Shown piece by piece: positions 18,680-28,737 of a stretch of 64,000 nt of DNA. The position numbers and the translations under genes are program-made. Below the pieces are notes generated by a model. That model was not told the origin of the DNA. It saw only the letters and a list, made by a program, of their open reading frames with translations, and searched no databases. Location of the stretch: the NCBI RefSeq assembly GCF_030440425.1, contig NZ_CP098023.1:1849501-1913500 (forward strand). The letters run 5' to 3'. The stretch's first letter is position 1. Every line of letters begins with the position of its first letter. Source of the stretch: Microbulbifer sp. MI-G. Its GTDB lineage: Bacteria; Pseudomonadota; Gammaproteobacteria; Pseudomonadales; Cellvibrionaceae.

Positions 18680-19185
18680 TTCTCGGATTGCTCGTTGAAA
18701 GAACTGTTGTCGTGTGGGGTTTGGTGGTTGTTAGCTGCCAGCTCTGCCAGCGCCTCTATAAAAGCGGGTCTTTTGGCCCGCTTTTCTATATTTTGTTCAA
18801 TGCCCTAGTGGCCGGTTTGCCCGGCAATTTCAATGACGTTAGCGGAAATGTCATTAGCGGCGTTTTTTCAGGACTTTGAAATGCTGACGCAACGAACAGT
18901 ACTGTTTGTATTTCAGGGGTGATTGCCGGAGGGTTATGCGCACCTCACGGTTTATTGTGATCGTGAATAAACGCGCGCAGAGACTTTGGTGTCAGATTTT
19001 TTTCCACTTCACACTATTTTGTGGCAGTGGCGGCAAGGCCCGGCGTAATATGAATCAAACAGGTATCCGGTTGACCCGTGTCTTTTGGATACCATGGTTT
19101 GAGTCCTGGCGGTTGGCGCTCTCGAAGAGCTTGGAGATCAACAGCAGTTACACTCTATGCGCTTCTTCAACAGGGAAGTCCCACT
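18680..19185. other. Intergenic region between csp and prpD
   Basis: Holds the csp terminator (18761-18788). Beyond it no gene is seen. The prpD frame is open upstream to 19078, but that part does not match PrpD proteins. No neighbouring prp regulator gene lies here. Confidence 0.5.
18761..18788 (+). terminator. Rho-independent terminator of csp
   Basis: Ten-pair stem AAAGCGGGTC / GGCCCGCTTT (one T-G pair) with a TTTT loop, continuing into T-rich sequence. Confidence 0.85.
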
Positions 19186-20670
19186 ATGCACCCCGCTGTC
19201 GAGCAGAATACCCGGCCCGATTATGATCCTGTGATCCAGGATATCGCTGACTATGTGCTGAATTACCCGATAGATTCCGATGCAGCCTGGGATGCAGCGC
19301 GCTATTGCCTGATGGATGCCCTTGGCTGCGCACTGCTGGCGTTGCGTTTTCCTGAATGTACAAAGTTGCTGGGTCCTGTGGTGGAAGGAACCTGGGTACC
19401 TGGTGGCGCGCGAGTGCCGGGCACCCGGTTGCAACTGGATCCAGTGAAAGCGGCCTGGGATATCGGCTGTACAATACGCTGGCTGGATTTCAACGATACC
19501 TGGTTGGCCGCGGAATGGTGTCATCCCTCCGATAACCTGGGCGCCATACTCGCGGTGGGCGACTTTCTGTCGCGGGAGCAGTTGGTGCAGGGCGGCCCCC
19601 AGATGTCGATGCAAACAGTGCTTGAGGCCATGGTCAAAGCCTACGAGATTCAGGGTGTGCTGGCGATGGCAAACAGCTTTAACCGTGTTGGCCTTGACCA
19701 TGTAGTCTTGGTGCGGGTAGCTTCAGCGGCGGTCACGGCCTGGATGAAAGGTGGCAGCCGGGCGGAAATAATGTCGGCAGTATCCCTGGCCTGGGTAGAT
19801 GGCAGCGCCCTGCGTACCTACCGGCACGCCCCCAATACCGGTTCACGCAAGTCCTGGGCAGCGGGAGACGCTGCATCCAGGGGGCTTTGGCTTGCGCAGA
19901 TGGCACTGCGTGGGGAAATGGGCGTTCCCACCGCACTCAGTGCAAAACAGTGGGGTTTTTACGATGTCTGTTTTAGCAAAACCAATGCGGATCAGAAAGT
20001 GAAGGTGGAGGGAGACAGGCAGTTTCTATTTTCCCGCGGCTATGGGTCTTATGTGATAGAGAACATTCTGTTTAAGGTTTCCTTTCCGGCCGAGTTTCAC
20101 AGCCAGACTGCCTGTGAAGCAGCCATTGTCCTGCACCCACAGGTGGCTGAAAGGCTTTCGGAGGTTGACAGGATTGTGGTGACAACGCAGGAGTCAGCGA
20201 TTCGTATTATCTCCAAACGTGGCCCATTGACGAATACGGCGGATAGGGACCACTGTCTCCAGTATGTGGTTGCGGTGTCGCTGTTATTGGGCAATCTGCA
20301 GGCTGAATACTACGAAGATGATTTCCATAGGGCGCATCCGGAAATTGATGTGCTGCGCGACAAAATGTCGGTGATTGAAGACGGAGGCTACTCAAGGGAT
20401 TACCTGGACCCGGACAAACGCTCTATTGCCAATGCAGTGCAGGTTTTTTTTCGGGATGGCAGCTCAACAAAAAAGGTCGAGGTGGCATATCCCATTGGAC
20501 ACCGCCGTCGCCGGCAGGAGGGAATTCCCTTGCTGGAGCATAAGTTCCGCCAGAACCTGGCCTCGCGCTTTCCTTCGGGCCAAGTGGAGAAGGTTCTGGC
20601 GTTATGCCAGGATCAGCAACGCCTTTGCAGTCTGCCGGTACATCGCTTTATGGATTTGTTGGTGATTTAG
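19186..20670 (+). CDS. prpD: 2-methylcitrate dehydratase PrpD
   Basis: Dehydrates 2-methylcitrate to 2-methyl-cis-aconitate in propionate breakdown. The protein is 494 aa (E. coli PrpD is about 483) and aligns by eye along its whole length: VPGTRLQLDPVKAAWDIG, RWLDFNDTWLAAEW, HPSDNLGAILA, SFNRVGLDHV, YRHAPNTGSRKSWAAGDA, and RDHCLQYVVAV. The ATG at 19186 begins the homologous region; an upstream in-frame start at 19078 adds unrelated residues. It stands alone, without prpB, prpC, acnD or prpR beside it. A terminator follows. Confidence 0.95.
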   Translation: MHPAVEQNTRPDYDPVIQDIADYVLNYPIDSDAAWDAARYCLMDALGCALLALRFPECTKLLGPVVEGTWVPGGARVPGTRLQLDPVKAAWDIGCTIRWLDFNDTWLAAEWCHPSDNLGAILAVGDFLSREQLVQGGPQMSMQTVLEAMVKAYEIQGVLAMANSFNRVGLDHVVLVRVASAAVTAWMKGGSRAEIMSAVSLAWVDGSALRTYRHAPNTGSRKSWAAGDAASRGLWLAQMALRGEMGVPTALSAKQWGFYDVCFSKTNADQKVKVEGDRQFLFSRGYGSYVIENILFKVSFPAEFHSQTACEAAIVLHPQVAERLSEVDRIVVTTQESAIRIISKRGPLTNTADRDHCLQYVVAVSLLLGNLQAEYYEDDFHRAHPEIDVLRDKMSVIEDGGYSRDYLDPDKRSIANAVQVFFRDGSSTKKVEVAYPIGHRRRRQEGIPLLEHKFRQNLASRFPSGQVEKVLALCQDQQRLCSLPVHRFMDLLVI

Positions 20671-20713
20671 TGGCCCGTGTTGTCAGCGGTGAAAGGATTG
20701 GCAGGCGAGTCTT

Positions 20714-20741
20714 CAAACGGCGGCCAGTGGCCGCCTGTTTG
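20714..20741 (+). terminator. Hairpin after prpD
   Basis: CAAAC-GGCGGCC / GGCCGCC-T-GTTTG with an AGT loop and one bulged T gives a 12-pair stem just after prpD. The T-run is weak, but the place between convergent prpD and porin genes fits a shared terminator. Confidence 0.65.
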
Positions 20742-20807
20742 AGTACTCACAGGGTAGGGTGATCAGATAGTCCTTCCCACTTGGAGTCGACAGCATGGCA
20801 AGCGCGC

Positions 20808-21782
20808 CTAGAATTTGTACTCGGCGCCGATGCCTGCGTAGTTGCGGTCGTAGCCAGCCTCTGCACTTTCGTCAGTGTAGAAACCAAAAACCTTGGCCGC
20901 GCTGCTGAACTTGTAGTCGACCCCAAGGCTATAGGTTTTACCATCCTCTTTGACAATGTCGGACTGGCCGTATTGGGCTTTCAGGGTCCACGGCTCGATC
21001 TTGTAGGCAACAGAGCCCATCCAACCTTCCTGGCGGCTACCGTCAGCCTTCTCCTGGTCTTCGAAAAGGGCACCAACCTGCAGGGGGCCAATATTGTATT
21101 GGGCGACGAAGCGCTGAACGTCACGGTCATTCTCTTCAACATCCTGGTCAACGGCGTAGGCCAGGTAAACACCGTTGTTGTCGTAAGCAATCGAGACGGA
21201 AACACCGTTTTCCCGTGTGATTTCCCTGAGTATTTCATCCCCGGCTTCATCCAGGCCGATTACCTCATAGCCAATGACTGCGTCTTTGTGGCTGAAGTAA
21301 GCGGCAGAAGCTTTAAAGCCAGCGAAAGACGGAGTTGTGTACTGAAAGCTGTCTGCTTCGCGGTTGTCGCTCTTGGTAATCAGACTCTTGATGTCGCCCT
21401 CCAGGTCGTTGAACAGATCCACTTTCTTTTGGGCAACTTTTAGGGGGGTGTCAAACTTGCCGGCGATAACCTGGCCGAAACCGCCCTCCAGGCCAGCGTA
21501 GATATTGCGTTGGGAAAAGGTATCTTCGGCATCGCCGTCCATATCCACTTCGTATTCCATACGGTAGATACCCTTGATACTCTCCGTCAAAGCGATTTCG
21601 CCCTTCACGCCCAGGCGGGAGGCATTGCTCTGGACGTCGGTGGCAGAGCCATCTCCCTCGTCGAAGGATTGCAGAGTGACATTGGCTTTGCCGTAAAAAC
21701 CCACTATTTCGCCTTCGTCCTGAGCAATGACCACAGTGGGGATCAGGGTAACGATGGCCAGAGAGAGCGCGGTCTTGTTCAT
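20808..21782 (-). CDS. Outer-membrane porin (Gram-negative porin family)
   Basis: Trimeric beta-barrel porin for diffusion of small solutes, 324 aa. A signal peptide (MNKTALSLAIVTLIPTVVIA, cleaved before QDEGE) precedes the mature start GEIVGFYGKANVTL. Amphipathic strands run throughout, with SRLGVKGE, YAGLEGGFGQVIAGKFD and a terminal YAGIGAEYKF ending in Phe, the BAM-recognition feature. The ATG at 21782 is chosen because the signal peptide begins there; a much longer in-frame opening (to 22187) overlaps the comEC start and is not protein-like. Specificity is unknown. Confidence 0.93.
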   Translation of the reverse strand: MNKTALSLAIVTLIPTVVIAQDEGEIVGFYGKANVTLQSFDEGDGSATDVQSNASRLGVKGEIALTESIKGIYRMEYEVDMDGDAEDTFSQRNIYAGLEGGFGQVIAGKFDTPLKVAQKKVDLFNDLEGDIKSLITKSDNREADSFQYTTPSFAGFKASAAYFSHKDAVIGYEVIGLDEAGDEILREITRENGVSVSIAYDNNGVYLAYAVDQDVEENDRDVQRFVAQYNIGPLQVGALFEDQEKADGSRQEGWMGSVAYKIEPWTLKAQYGQSDIVKEDGKTYSLGVDYKFSSAAKVFGFYTDESAEAGYDRNYAGIGAEYKF

Positions 21783-22108
21783 AATCGTCTCGCACAGTTT
21801 ATGGTTTTGGGCAGAGGGGGTCTTTTCGTTCACTTGTATTGGCGCCCCCTCAATCTGGTGCGGATTCTGCGTCCTAAATATTACAAAAATGTTAAACATG
21901 GCACTTTTTTTAAAATAATATGACCGATAAGTGTCATTCAGAGGTGCTAATGTCGCCGGGCGGCAGTAATAAGCTAACGATACCCCGTTTCTTTTGCCTC
22001 GCTTGTACCTGTGTTGGGTTTCTAGCTGTCCCAGGCTTGATGCAAGTGCGCATGGGGGATATCGCCTGTTGATGTGAAGGCATTGAATCGGGCGGGCGCT
22101 GCGGGGAA
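21783..22108. other. Divergent intergenic region porin-comEC
   Basis: Separates the porin (minus) and comEC (plus). The porin-proximal part is A+T-rich, as expected for a leader and promoter. No further gene is supported. Confidence 0.5.
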
Positions 22109-24637
22109 ATGGATATGCCTTATTTGTGGAGGGTATCAGGTGAGAAACAACTCTGGGGTCCCACCCTGCTGCTCTGGTTATTTTCACTGTCCATCATAGG
22201 CCTTGGTTGCCTTCCTGAACTGCCTGAAACAGGGCTGCTGCTGGGCGCCTATGTGGCATTGGCCCTGGTACTGCTGATATGGCCTCGCTACAGACCCGCA
22301 CTGATACTGCTGGCAGCTTCCCTTGCCGGTGCCGGCTGGGGCTTGTGGAGCAACCAGAAAGCGCTGCAACAACGCCTGCCCATTGAGAGACATGGCTCCG
22401 ACCATCTGCTTCGAGTCCAAATCGTATCCCTGCCGGAAATCCGCTCCAGTACCGGCGATCAATGGGGCGGGTCGGTGGCAGGCAGTGTGCGTTTTCAGGC
22501 GGTGGTTTTGGGGACCCCTGCGGACACAGGGCGAAGCCCGGTTGCAGCGGGTAGCCTCTTGTATCTCACCTGGTATCGTGTCGACGCCGACACTCTGCCC
22601 CGACTGCGCGGCGACAGCCGCTGGTTGTTGCCGGTGCGCCTGATGCGCCCGCGGGGCAGTGTGAACCCTCACAGTTTTGATTTTGAGCAATGGCTTCTGC
22701 AACGGGGGATATATGCAACGGGCTATGTGCGCCCTGGAGATGCGACCCCGCTGTGGTTGGGGCGGGGTACGGGAATCGCGTCGCTGCGTGGTGTGCTGCG
22801 CGACAGGCTGCACGCACTGCCGGTGGGGCGGACAGCACTGATCAGTGCGCTGTTGCTGGGCGATCGCAGCGGTCTTGTTCAGGCGGATCGAGATCTGCTG
22901 AAGCGGACCGGTACTGCGCATCTGCTAGCGATTTCCGGGCTGCATGTGGGAATGGTCGCGGGATTTCTATTGCTTTTCGGTCATGGTATTGCCCGGGGCG
23001 TCGGTATTTTGACAGGCACCACCCCCGCTGTCCTGCCTGTGGTATTGGCTCTGGCGGGCACCCTGATCTATACCCTGTTAGCCGGTGCGCCCCTCTCAGC
23101 GCAGAGGGCGTTGGTGATGACCTGGGTCTTGCTGCTGGGTTGGCATTGGCGGCGTCGTATTGGTGCCGGCATTGCCTTTGCCCTGGCACTTGCCCTGGTG
23201 CTAGCCCTGCAGCCGCTGGCTTTTTACGCAGTGGGATTCTGGTTGTCGTTCAGTGCAGTCGCAGCCCTGCTGTTGGGTTTCAGGGGGCGCTTGGCACTGG
23301 GACCTGTGCCGGTATCGACTGCCCAGGTGTCGGAAGCGGAGGCCTATCCCGCAATGCAACCCCTTTGGCTCACCCATATTCTGCAGCTGCTGCGCAGCCA
23401 GTGGCTGGTAGCTCTGGGATTGATTCTGCCTTCGGCAGTCTTTTTCTCCGGTTTCAGTGCCGGCGGTATGTTGTTTAACCTGGTAGCGATTCCCTGGTTG
23501 GGTGTGCTTATCCTGCCTGTGCTGATGTTGGGCGCTCTGTTGATGGAGACGGCCTTGGGGCTTCTCTGTTTCAGGTTTGCCGGCTGGCAACTGGATCTTT
23601 TGATAAGGTGCCTGGAGACAGTGGATCGCCTGCTGCCCAGTTGGCAGACCCTGGCGGCGCCGCACGACCCGGTACTGCTGGCGGTTGCCGCGCTGGGTGT
23701 ACTGGTGCTGTTGCTACCACGGGGTTGGCCGGGGCGCAAGCTGGGCTGGCTGTTTCTGCTGCCTCTGCTCCAGCCACTGCTGCCTTTGTCGATGCCGGAG
23801 CGCCAGGGGTTTCACTTCACCGCCCTGGATGTCGGTCAGGGGCTGGCCCTGGTGTTTTACTCTTCACAAGCCCATGTCGTCTATGACGCGGGTCCCCTGT
23901 CTTCAACCGGTTGGAACGCCGGTAGCGCCATAGTCGTCCCTCACCTTGCGGCGGCGCGGGCTACCACCCTGGATGCGCTGATTGTCAGCCATGGGGACAG
24001 GGATCACGCCGGTGGTGTACAGGGGGTGCTGAAGACTTTCCTGCCGGAGAGGCTGTTTGCTCCGGGGCGATTGGTATTCAAGCTGGCGGGTAATTCCAGT
24101 GTGCCAACGGAACCCTGTGTGGCCGGCAGAAGCGTCAGTATCGGCGATATCACTATTGATTGGCTCTGGCCTCAGGGAGAGGCGCTGAGCGGTACAGAAA
24201 ATGACCACAGTTGTGTCGCCCTGGTACAGTGGCGCGAGGTTCGATTGTTGCTGACAGGGGATATCAGCAGTGCGGTGGAAAGCCACTTACAGCAGAGGTA
24301 CCCCGACTTCCCGCCAGTGGATCTACTAGTGGCACCACACCATGGGTCCAGAACTTCGTCATCGACAAGTCTGCTGGTTTGGTCGAAGCCGAAGAGGGTT
24401 GTTTTTAGCGCAGGTTTCCGCCATCACTTTGGCCATCCCCATGCCGAAGTGGTCGAGCGTTACCGCACAATGGGCACGCAAATCTTCAATACCGCGCAAA
24501 GTGGCGCGGTGGCATTTACTTGGCGGGAAGGCATAGGCCAGCCCCAGGTGAACCTGGCCCGCTCCGCTGCGCGGTTTTGGTATGCGGGTCACAGCGATGG
24601 GACAGGACATGGTAGAGGACTTAGCCGCCGGGAGTAG
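22109..24637 (+). CDS. comEC: ComEC/Rec2-type DNA uptake channel
   Basis: Inner-membrane channel that carries single-stranded DNA into the cytoplasm in natural transformation, 842 aa. The order of domains is: N-terminal membrane helices and DUF4131 OB-like region (about 1-200), the Competence domain of many helices starting at ALISALLLGDRSGL and TAHLLAISGLHVGM (about 240-520), and a C-terminal metallo-beta-lactamase domain (about 570-790) with ALDVGQGLALV and SHGDRDHAGG. Start ATG 22109. It heads the comEC-exbB-exbD-msbA-lpxK-kdsB-murB gene set known from related bacteria. Confidence 0.95.
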   Translation: MDMPYLWRVSGEKQLWGPTLLLWLFSLSIIGLGCLPELPETGLLLGAYVALALVLLIWPRYRPALILLAASLAGAGWGLWSNQKALQQRLPIERHGSDHLLRVQIVSLPEIRSSTGDQWGGSVAGSVRFQAVVLGTPADTGRSPVAAGSLLYLTWYRVDADTLPRLRGDSRWLLPVRLMRPRGSVNPHSFDFEQWLLQRGIYATGYVRPGDATPLWLGRGTGIASLRGVLRDRLHALPVGRTALISALLLGDRSGLVQADRDLLKRTGTAHLLAISGLHVGMVAGFLLLFGHGIARGVGILTGTTPAVLPVVLALAGTLIYTLLAGAPLSAQRALVMTWVLLLGWHWRRRIGAGIAFALALALVLALQPLAFYAVGFWLSFSAVAALLLGFRGRLALGPVPVSTAQVSEAEAYPAMQPLWLTHILQLLRSQWLVALGLILPSAVFFSGFSAGGMLFNLVAIPWLGVLILPVLMLGALLMETALGLLCFRFAGWQLDLLIRCLETVDRLLPSWQTLAAPHDPVLLAVAALGVLVLLLPRGWPGRKLGWLFLLPLLQPLLPLSMPERQGFHFTALDVGQGLALVFYSSQAHVVYDAGPLSSTGWNAGSAIVVPHLAAARATTLDALIVSHGDRDHAGGVQGVLKTFLPERLFAPGRLVFKLAGNSSVPTEPCVAGRSVSIGDITIDWLWPQGEALSGTENDHSCVALVQWREVRLLLTGDISSAVESHLQQRYPDFPPVDLLVAPHHGSRTSSSTSLLVWSKPKRVVFSAGFRHHFGHPHAEVVERYRTMGTQIFNTAQSGAVAFTWREGIGQPQVNLARSAARFWYAGHSDGTGHGRGLSRRE

Positions 24638-24718
24638 CTGTGATAAAGTGCTGAACCCGTATCTGTTATGCAGTAGATACACTCCCGGAATCCCTCTCGC
24701 TGTTTAGGGCTGAGAAAC

Positions 24719-25342
24719 GTGTTAGAAATCATAAAATCCGGTGGCTGGCTGATGCTGCCGATCCTGCTCTGTTCCGTTGCTGTGATTGCGATCTGTATTG
24801 AACGCTTGTGGACATTGCACCCTCAGCGCATAGTGCCGCCAACCCTGTTGAGTGAAGTTTGGGGGTGGCTGAAAAACAATCCGGTACAGGCGGAGCAACT
24901 CAAAGCGTTGCGGGACTCCAGCCCCCTGGGGCGCATTTTTGCCTCCGGCCTGTCCAGTTCCCGCTATGGTCGCGAGGTGATGAAAGACAGTATTGAGGAG
25001 ACTGCGAATCAAGTGGTACATGAACTCGAGCGCTATTTGGGTGTGTTGGGCACGATTGCAGCAGTTGCGCCATTGATCGGCCTGCTCGGCACCGTGATTG
25101 GCATGATCCAGGTTTTTACCGCCATTATGCTGGAGGGAACCGGTAATGCCGGGGTACTGGCCGGAGGTATCAGCCAGGCCTTGATCACCACCGCTGCAGG
25201 CCTGACCGTGGCTATTCCCGCGCTGATGGCGCACAGATATTTCCAGCGCCGGGTGGATTCCATTGTGGTTGCGATGGAACAGGAGGCCGTAAAGCTGGTG
25301 GATGTTTTGCACAGTGACCGCAACATCAAAGCTGTAGCCTGA
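24719..25342 (+). CDS. exbB: MotA/TolQ/ExbB proton channel family protein
   Basis: Inner-membrane proton-channel subunit, 207 aa. Three membrane segments are visible: WLMLPILLCSVAVIAICIE, then GTIAAVAPLIGLLGTVIGMI and a third around ITTAAGLTVAIPALMAH. The last two carry the family signatures GLLGTVxGM and TTAxGLxVAIP. Start is GTG at 24719. The following gene encodes the ExbD/TolR partner, 15 bases after its stop. No TonB or TolA gene is nearby, so the energised partner is unknown. The symbol is by family only. Confidence 0.9.
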   Translation: MLEIIKSGGWLMLPILLCSVAVIAICIERLWTLHPQRIVPPTLLSEVWGWLKNNPVQAEQLKALRDSSPLGRIFASGLSSSRYGREVMKDSIEETANQVVHELERYLGVLGTIAAVAPLIGLLGTVIGMIQVFTAIMLEGTGNAGVLAGGISQALITTAAGLTVAIPALMAHRYFQRRVDSIVVAMEQEAVKLVDVLHSDRNIKAVA

Positions 25343-25357
25343 GCGAGGTTGCAGCCG

Positions 25358-25777
25358 ATGCACTTTCGCCGCCAAGCCAAAGAGTCTGATGGAGTGAACC
25401 TCACGCCGCTGATTGACGTGGTTTTTCTCCTATTGATTTTCTTTATGGTGTCTACCACTTTTACCAAAGAGAGCCACCTCAAGCTGAATCTGCCGGAAGC
25501 CGCTGGACCCCAGGCGGCAGAGGAACCCCGTGCTGTGGAAATTTTGATCAGCGCAGACGGTACTTACGCCGTGGAGGGCCAGGCGTTGATCAACAAAAAG
25601 CTGACCACCTTGAAATCCGCACTGTCAGAAGTTTCCGCAGGCGAGTACAATCGCCCGCTTGTGATCACCGCTGACGCCACTGCCCACCATCAGGCCGTGG
25701 TTCGGGCACTGGATGCCGCTGGACAGTTGGGCTTTGTCAACCTAAGCATTACTACACGGCAACCGGAACAAAACTAG
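25358..25777 (+). CDS. exbD: ExbD/TolR family protein
   Basis: Partner of the ExbB-like channel, 139 aa: a short cytoplasmic N-terminus, one membrane helix with the essential aspartate (VNLTPLIDVVFLLLIFFMVS) and a periplasmic domain. ATG 25358 is preferred; a TTG three codons upstream gives a slightly longer product. It uses the proton gradient together with ExbB to drive an envelope process, unidentified here. Confidence 0.92.
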   Translation: MHFRRQAKESDGVNLTPLIDVVFLLLIFFMVSTTFTKESHLKLNLPEAAGPQAAEEPRAVEILISADGTYAVEGQALINKKLTTLKSALSEVSAGEYNRPLVITADATAHHQAVVRALDAAGQLGFVNLSITTRQPEQN

Positions 25778-25863
25778 CGCGCAGAGCCTGTATCTGGCTG
25801 CGACAGATGGTGGGCTTCGCGCGTGAATGCACCCCGTTTGGGTGCGTCCATTCATTGGTCTGT

Positions 25864-27693
25864 ATGAAGAGAGTAACCCCGCTCCCCAGCAAACCCCAAC
25901 ACGGGGCGCAAACCTATCGCCGACTACTCATTTACGCCCGGCCGCATATCGCCATTTTTGGTGTTGCAGTCCTGGGGTTTTTGCTGTTTTCTGTGATGGG
26001 CGTCAGCCTGATTGCCGTTACCGAGCTGCTGCTCGATGCCGTGGGGGCAGGTATTTCGGAAAAGCGCGGCTTTCTCTCCAAATTTGTGGCTTCCCACTAT
26101 CCCGGTGGCGTGATGCCCCAGGAAACCGCGCGCTGGCTGGTACCTCTGGCGATGCTGTTGATTATTGTGTTGCGGGCGCTGGGCAACTTTATTGGCAGCT
26201 ACGGCCTTGCCTACGTGGCACGCGCGGTGATTCATCAGCTTCGCACCGAATTGTTCGAAAAGATCGGTCAGCTCCCCAGTGCCTATTTTGACCGTTATAC
26301 CGGCGCCTACCTGATTTCCAAAGTTTCCTATAACGTTGAGCAGGTAACCAATGCCATCACCAAGGCGATCAAGGTGCTTTTCCGTGAATCCTTTACCACG
26401 CTCGGCTTGTTGATATACCTGCTGTTAGTGAACTGGAAACTCACTTTGACCTTTTTTCTGTTTGCGCCGCTGATCGCTTTTATTGTGCGGGTAGTTGGCA
26501 AGCGATTTCGAAAATTGAGTCATCGCATTCAGAACTCCATGGGAGATGTTACCCATGTCACCCAGGAAGCTATCAATGGCTACCAGGTTGTGCGCATGTA
26601 CGGTGGTCAGGCCTATGAGCGTTCCCGCTTTCTGTCTGCCAGTGACAATAATCGCAGACAATTTATGAAATTGGTGGTGACTAATACTGCCAGTGTGTCG
26701 GTTATCCAGATTTTGGTAGGGCTCTCGACGGCCACTATTGTATGGCTGGCCTTGGCACCGGGAATGGTGGAGTCCATGACTGCCGGGGTTTTTGCCGCCT
26801 ATATCGGTGCTGCGGCCTCCCTGGCAAAACCGGTGCGCAGTCTCTCTGAGGTGTTTGCGGATATTCAAAAAGGCATTGCTGCGGCAGAGAGCATCTTCGA
26901 GGTAATGGATGCGCCTAAGGAACCCCAGGGGGGTAACCAGAGATTATCCAGACCGGTGCGTGGGGCGGTCAGTTTTGATGCACTGGAGTTCAGCTATGAC
27001 GAGGCCGCACCGAAAGTACTTGAAAGGATCAGCTTTTCTGTGGGAGCGGGGGAAACTGTGGCTCTGGTCGGGGCCTCGGGTTCCGGCAAAAGCACCCTGG
27101 TAAGCCTGCTGGCCCGTTTTTATGAACCCAGTGGCGGGCGTATTCTGGTGGATGGCACAGATATCTCCACTGTACCTGTCACCGAATTGCGTCGTCATAT
27201 CAGCATGGTATCGCAGAATATTGTTCTGTTTAACGATACCGTTTACCGCAATATCGCCTATGGCGAACTGGAAAATGCTCCTCGTAAAAATGTACTGCGC
27301 GCCATAGAGCAGGCGCATGCGGCTCAGTTTATTGAAGCATTGCCTCAGGGGCTGGAGACCGCTCTGGGTGACAATGCGCAGACACTCTCCGGCGGCCAGC
27401 GCCAGCGCCTGTCAATTGCAAGAGCTCTGCTCAAGGATGCCCCCATTCTTATTCTGGATGAGGCGACTTCAGCATTGGATAATGAATCCGAAAGCCATAT
27501 TCAGGCCGCCCTGAAGGAGGTGATGAAAAACCGCACGACGTTTGTCATTGCCCATCGCCTGAGTACGATTGAAAATGCAGACCGTATCCTGGTGATGGAG
27601 AGGGGCCGTATAGTGGAGAGCGGCGATCACTCGGAGTTGCTCGCACGCGGTGGGCATTATGCCGTATTGTTGCAACGGCAGACGATGGGGTAG
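25864..27693 (+). CDS. msbA: Lipid A export ABC transporter MsbA
   Basis: Half-size ABC exporter that flips lipid A-core across the inner membrane, 609 aa. The N-terminal six-helix domain (about 20-330) is followed by an ATPase with Walker A VGASGSGKST, the signature LSGGQRQRLSIARAL, Walker B ILILDEATSALD and an H-loop in FVIAHRLST. The ATG at 25864 (MKRVTPLPSK) fits family starts; upstream in-frame ATG/TTG codons give a non-conserved extension. It lies between exbD and lpxK, nine bases from lpxK, and is surely co-transcribed with it. Confidence 0.95.
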   Translation: MKRVTPLPSKPQHGAQTYRRLLIYARPHIAIFGVAVLGFLLFSVMGVSLIAVTELLLDAVGAGISEKRGFLSKFVASHYPGGVMPQETARWLVPLAMLLIIVLRALGNFIGSYGLAYVARAVIHQLRTELFEKIGQLPSAYFDRYTGAYLISKVSYNVEQVTNAITKAIKVLFRESFTTLGLLIYLLLVNWKLTLTFFLFAPLIAFIVRVVGKRFRKLSHRIQNSMGDVTHVTQEAINGYQVVRMYGGQAYERSRFLSASDNNRRQFMKLVVTNTASVSVIQILVGLSTATIVWLALAPGMVESMTAGVFAAYIGAAASLAKPVRSLSEVFADIQKGIAAAESIFEVMDAPKEPQGGNQRLSRPVRGAVSFDALEFSYDEAAPKVLERISFSVGAGETVALVGASGSGKSTLVSLLARFYEPSGGRILVDGTDISTVPVTELRRHISMVSQNIVLFNDTVYRNIAYGELENAPRKNVLRAIEQAHAAQFIEALPQGLETALGDNAQTLSGGQRQRLSIARALLKDAPILILDEATSALDNESESHIQAALKEVMKNRTTFVIAHRLSTIENADRILVMERGRIVESGDHSELLARGGHYAVLLQRQTMG

Positions 27694-27702
27694 GGCACGG
27701 GG

Positions 27703-28737
27703 ATGTCACTGGAAGACTGGTTCAACAGGCGCTGGTATCCAAAAAAGGGCGGGGGGCGGGCTCTCTATCTGCTCACTCCGCTGGAGATACTCTACCGTCA
27801 ATTGAGCGAGCGGCGCAGGATCAGGAAGGCCCGCAGGCCGCCACTGCCACTGCCGGTGCCGGTCATTGTAGTGGGTAATATCACCGTTGGTGGTGCCGGC
27901 AAAACGCCGTTGGTTGCGGAACTCGCGCGCTGGTTGAAAGAGCGAGGCAGAAACCCCGGTATTGTCAGTCGCGGATATGGCGGGCGGGCCAGGCGCTACC
28001 CCTACCAGGTGACGGCTCAATCACACCCGCTGGAATGCGGGGATGAACCTCTGATGTTGCACCTGATTTCCGGCGTGCCGGTGATGGTTTCCCCCAATCG
28101 CACAGAGGCAGCCCGGGCACTGATTGATTATCACCAGTGCGATGTCATTTTGTCCGATGATGGTTTGCAGCACTACGGTCTTTGGCGCAGCCTGGAAATT
28201 TGTGTGGTGGATGGCCTGCGCGGTCTCGGCAATGGGCATATGTTGCCGTGCGGCCCTCTGAGAGAGCCCCCAACGCGTTTGCGGACTGTGGATATTGTGG
28301 TGAGTAGCGGCGAGCCCGATACGTGCGTCAGGCAACAGTGCGGGGAGCTGCTGGATTTCCCGATGACACTGGAGCCCTCTTGTTGGCACCAATTCAACCT
28401 CGATCAGACCTCTACACTGCGATTGCCCTCGGGGCCGGAACCCGGTCCCTGCCACGGGGTGGCGGCGATCGGCAATCCCCGGCGCTTTTTTCGCACACTT
28501 CGCCAACTGGGCTTTAGGGTGATGGAGCAGCCCTTTGCCGACCACCATCAATTCAGCCCGCAGGAACTGCACTTTGATGGTAAAACACCGGTCATCATGA
28601 CGATGAAGGATGCGGTAAAATGCCGCGATTTCTGGCAGAGCCACTGGTGGGCGCTGGAGGTGCGCGCCAGGTTACCCGATTTATTCTACCAAAAGGTGCA
28701 CCGGCACCTGCAGCTGTTTTCTGATGATGAAAAATAA
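27703..28737 (+). CDS. lpxK: Tetraacyldisaccharide 4'-kinase LpxK
   Basis: Adds the 4'-phosphate to the lipid A precursor at the inner membrane, 344 aa. P-loop: [15 protein letters not shown]; further family features are [12 protein letters not shown] and [17 protein letters not shown] 27703 has GGGG just upstream. Its stop overlaps the kdsB start by 14 bases. The small gene found between lpxK and kdsB in Pseudomonas is missing. Confidence 0.96.
   Translation: MSLEDWFNRRWYPKKGGGRALYLLTPLEILYRQLSERRRIRKARRPPLPLPVPVIVVGNITVGGAGKTPLVAELARWLKERGRNPGIVSRGYGGRARRYPYQVTAQSHPLECGDEPLMLHLISGVPVMVSPNRTEAARALIDYHQCDVILSDDGLQHYGLWRSLEICVVDGLRGLGNGHMLPCGPLREPPTRLRTVDIVVSSGEPDTCVRQQCGELLDFPMTLEPSCWHQFNLDQTSTLRLPSGPEPGPCHGVAAIGNPRRFFRTLRQLGFRVMEQPFADHHQFSPQELHFDGKTPVIMTMKDAVKCRDFWQSHWWALEVRARLPDLFYQKVHRHLQLFSDDEK

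Noticed and set aside
21783..22187. N-terminal extension of the porin frame
   Set aside because: The porin signal peptide begins at 21782; the extension overlaps comEC and has no homology-like content.
22184..23777. Several minus-strand open frames inside comEC
   Set aside because: Shadows of a GC-rich coding sequence; low-complexity Gln/Arg/Pro-rich translations.
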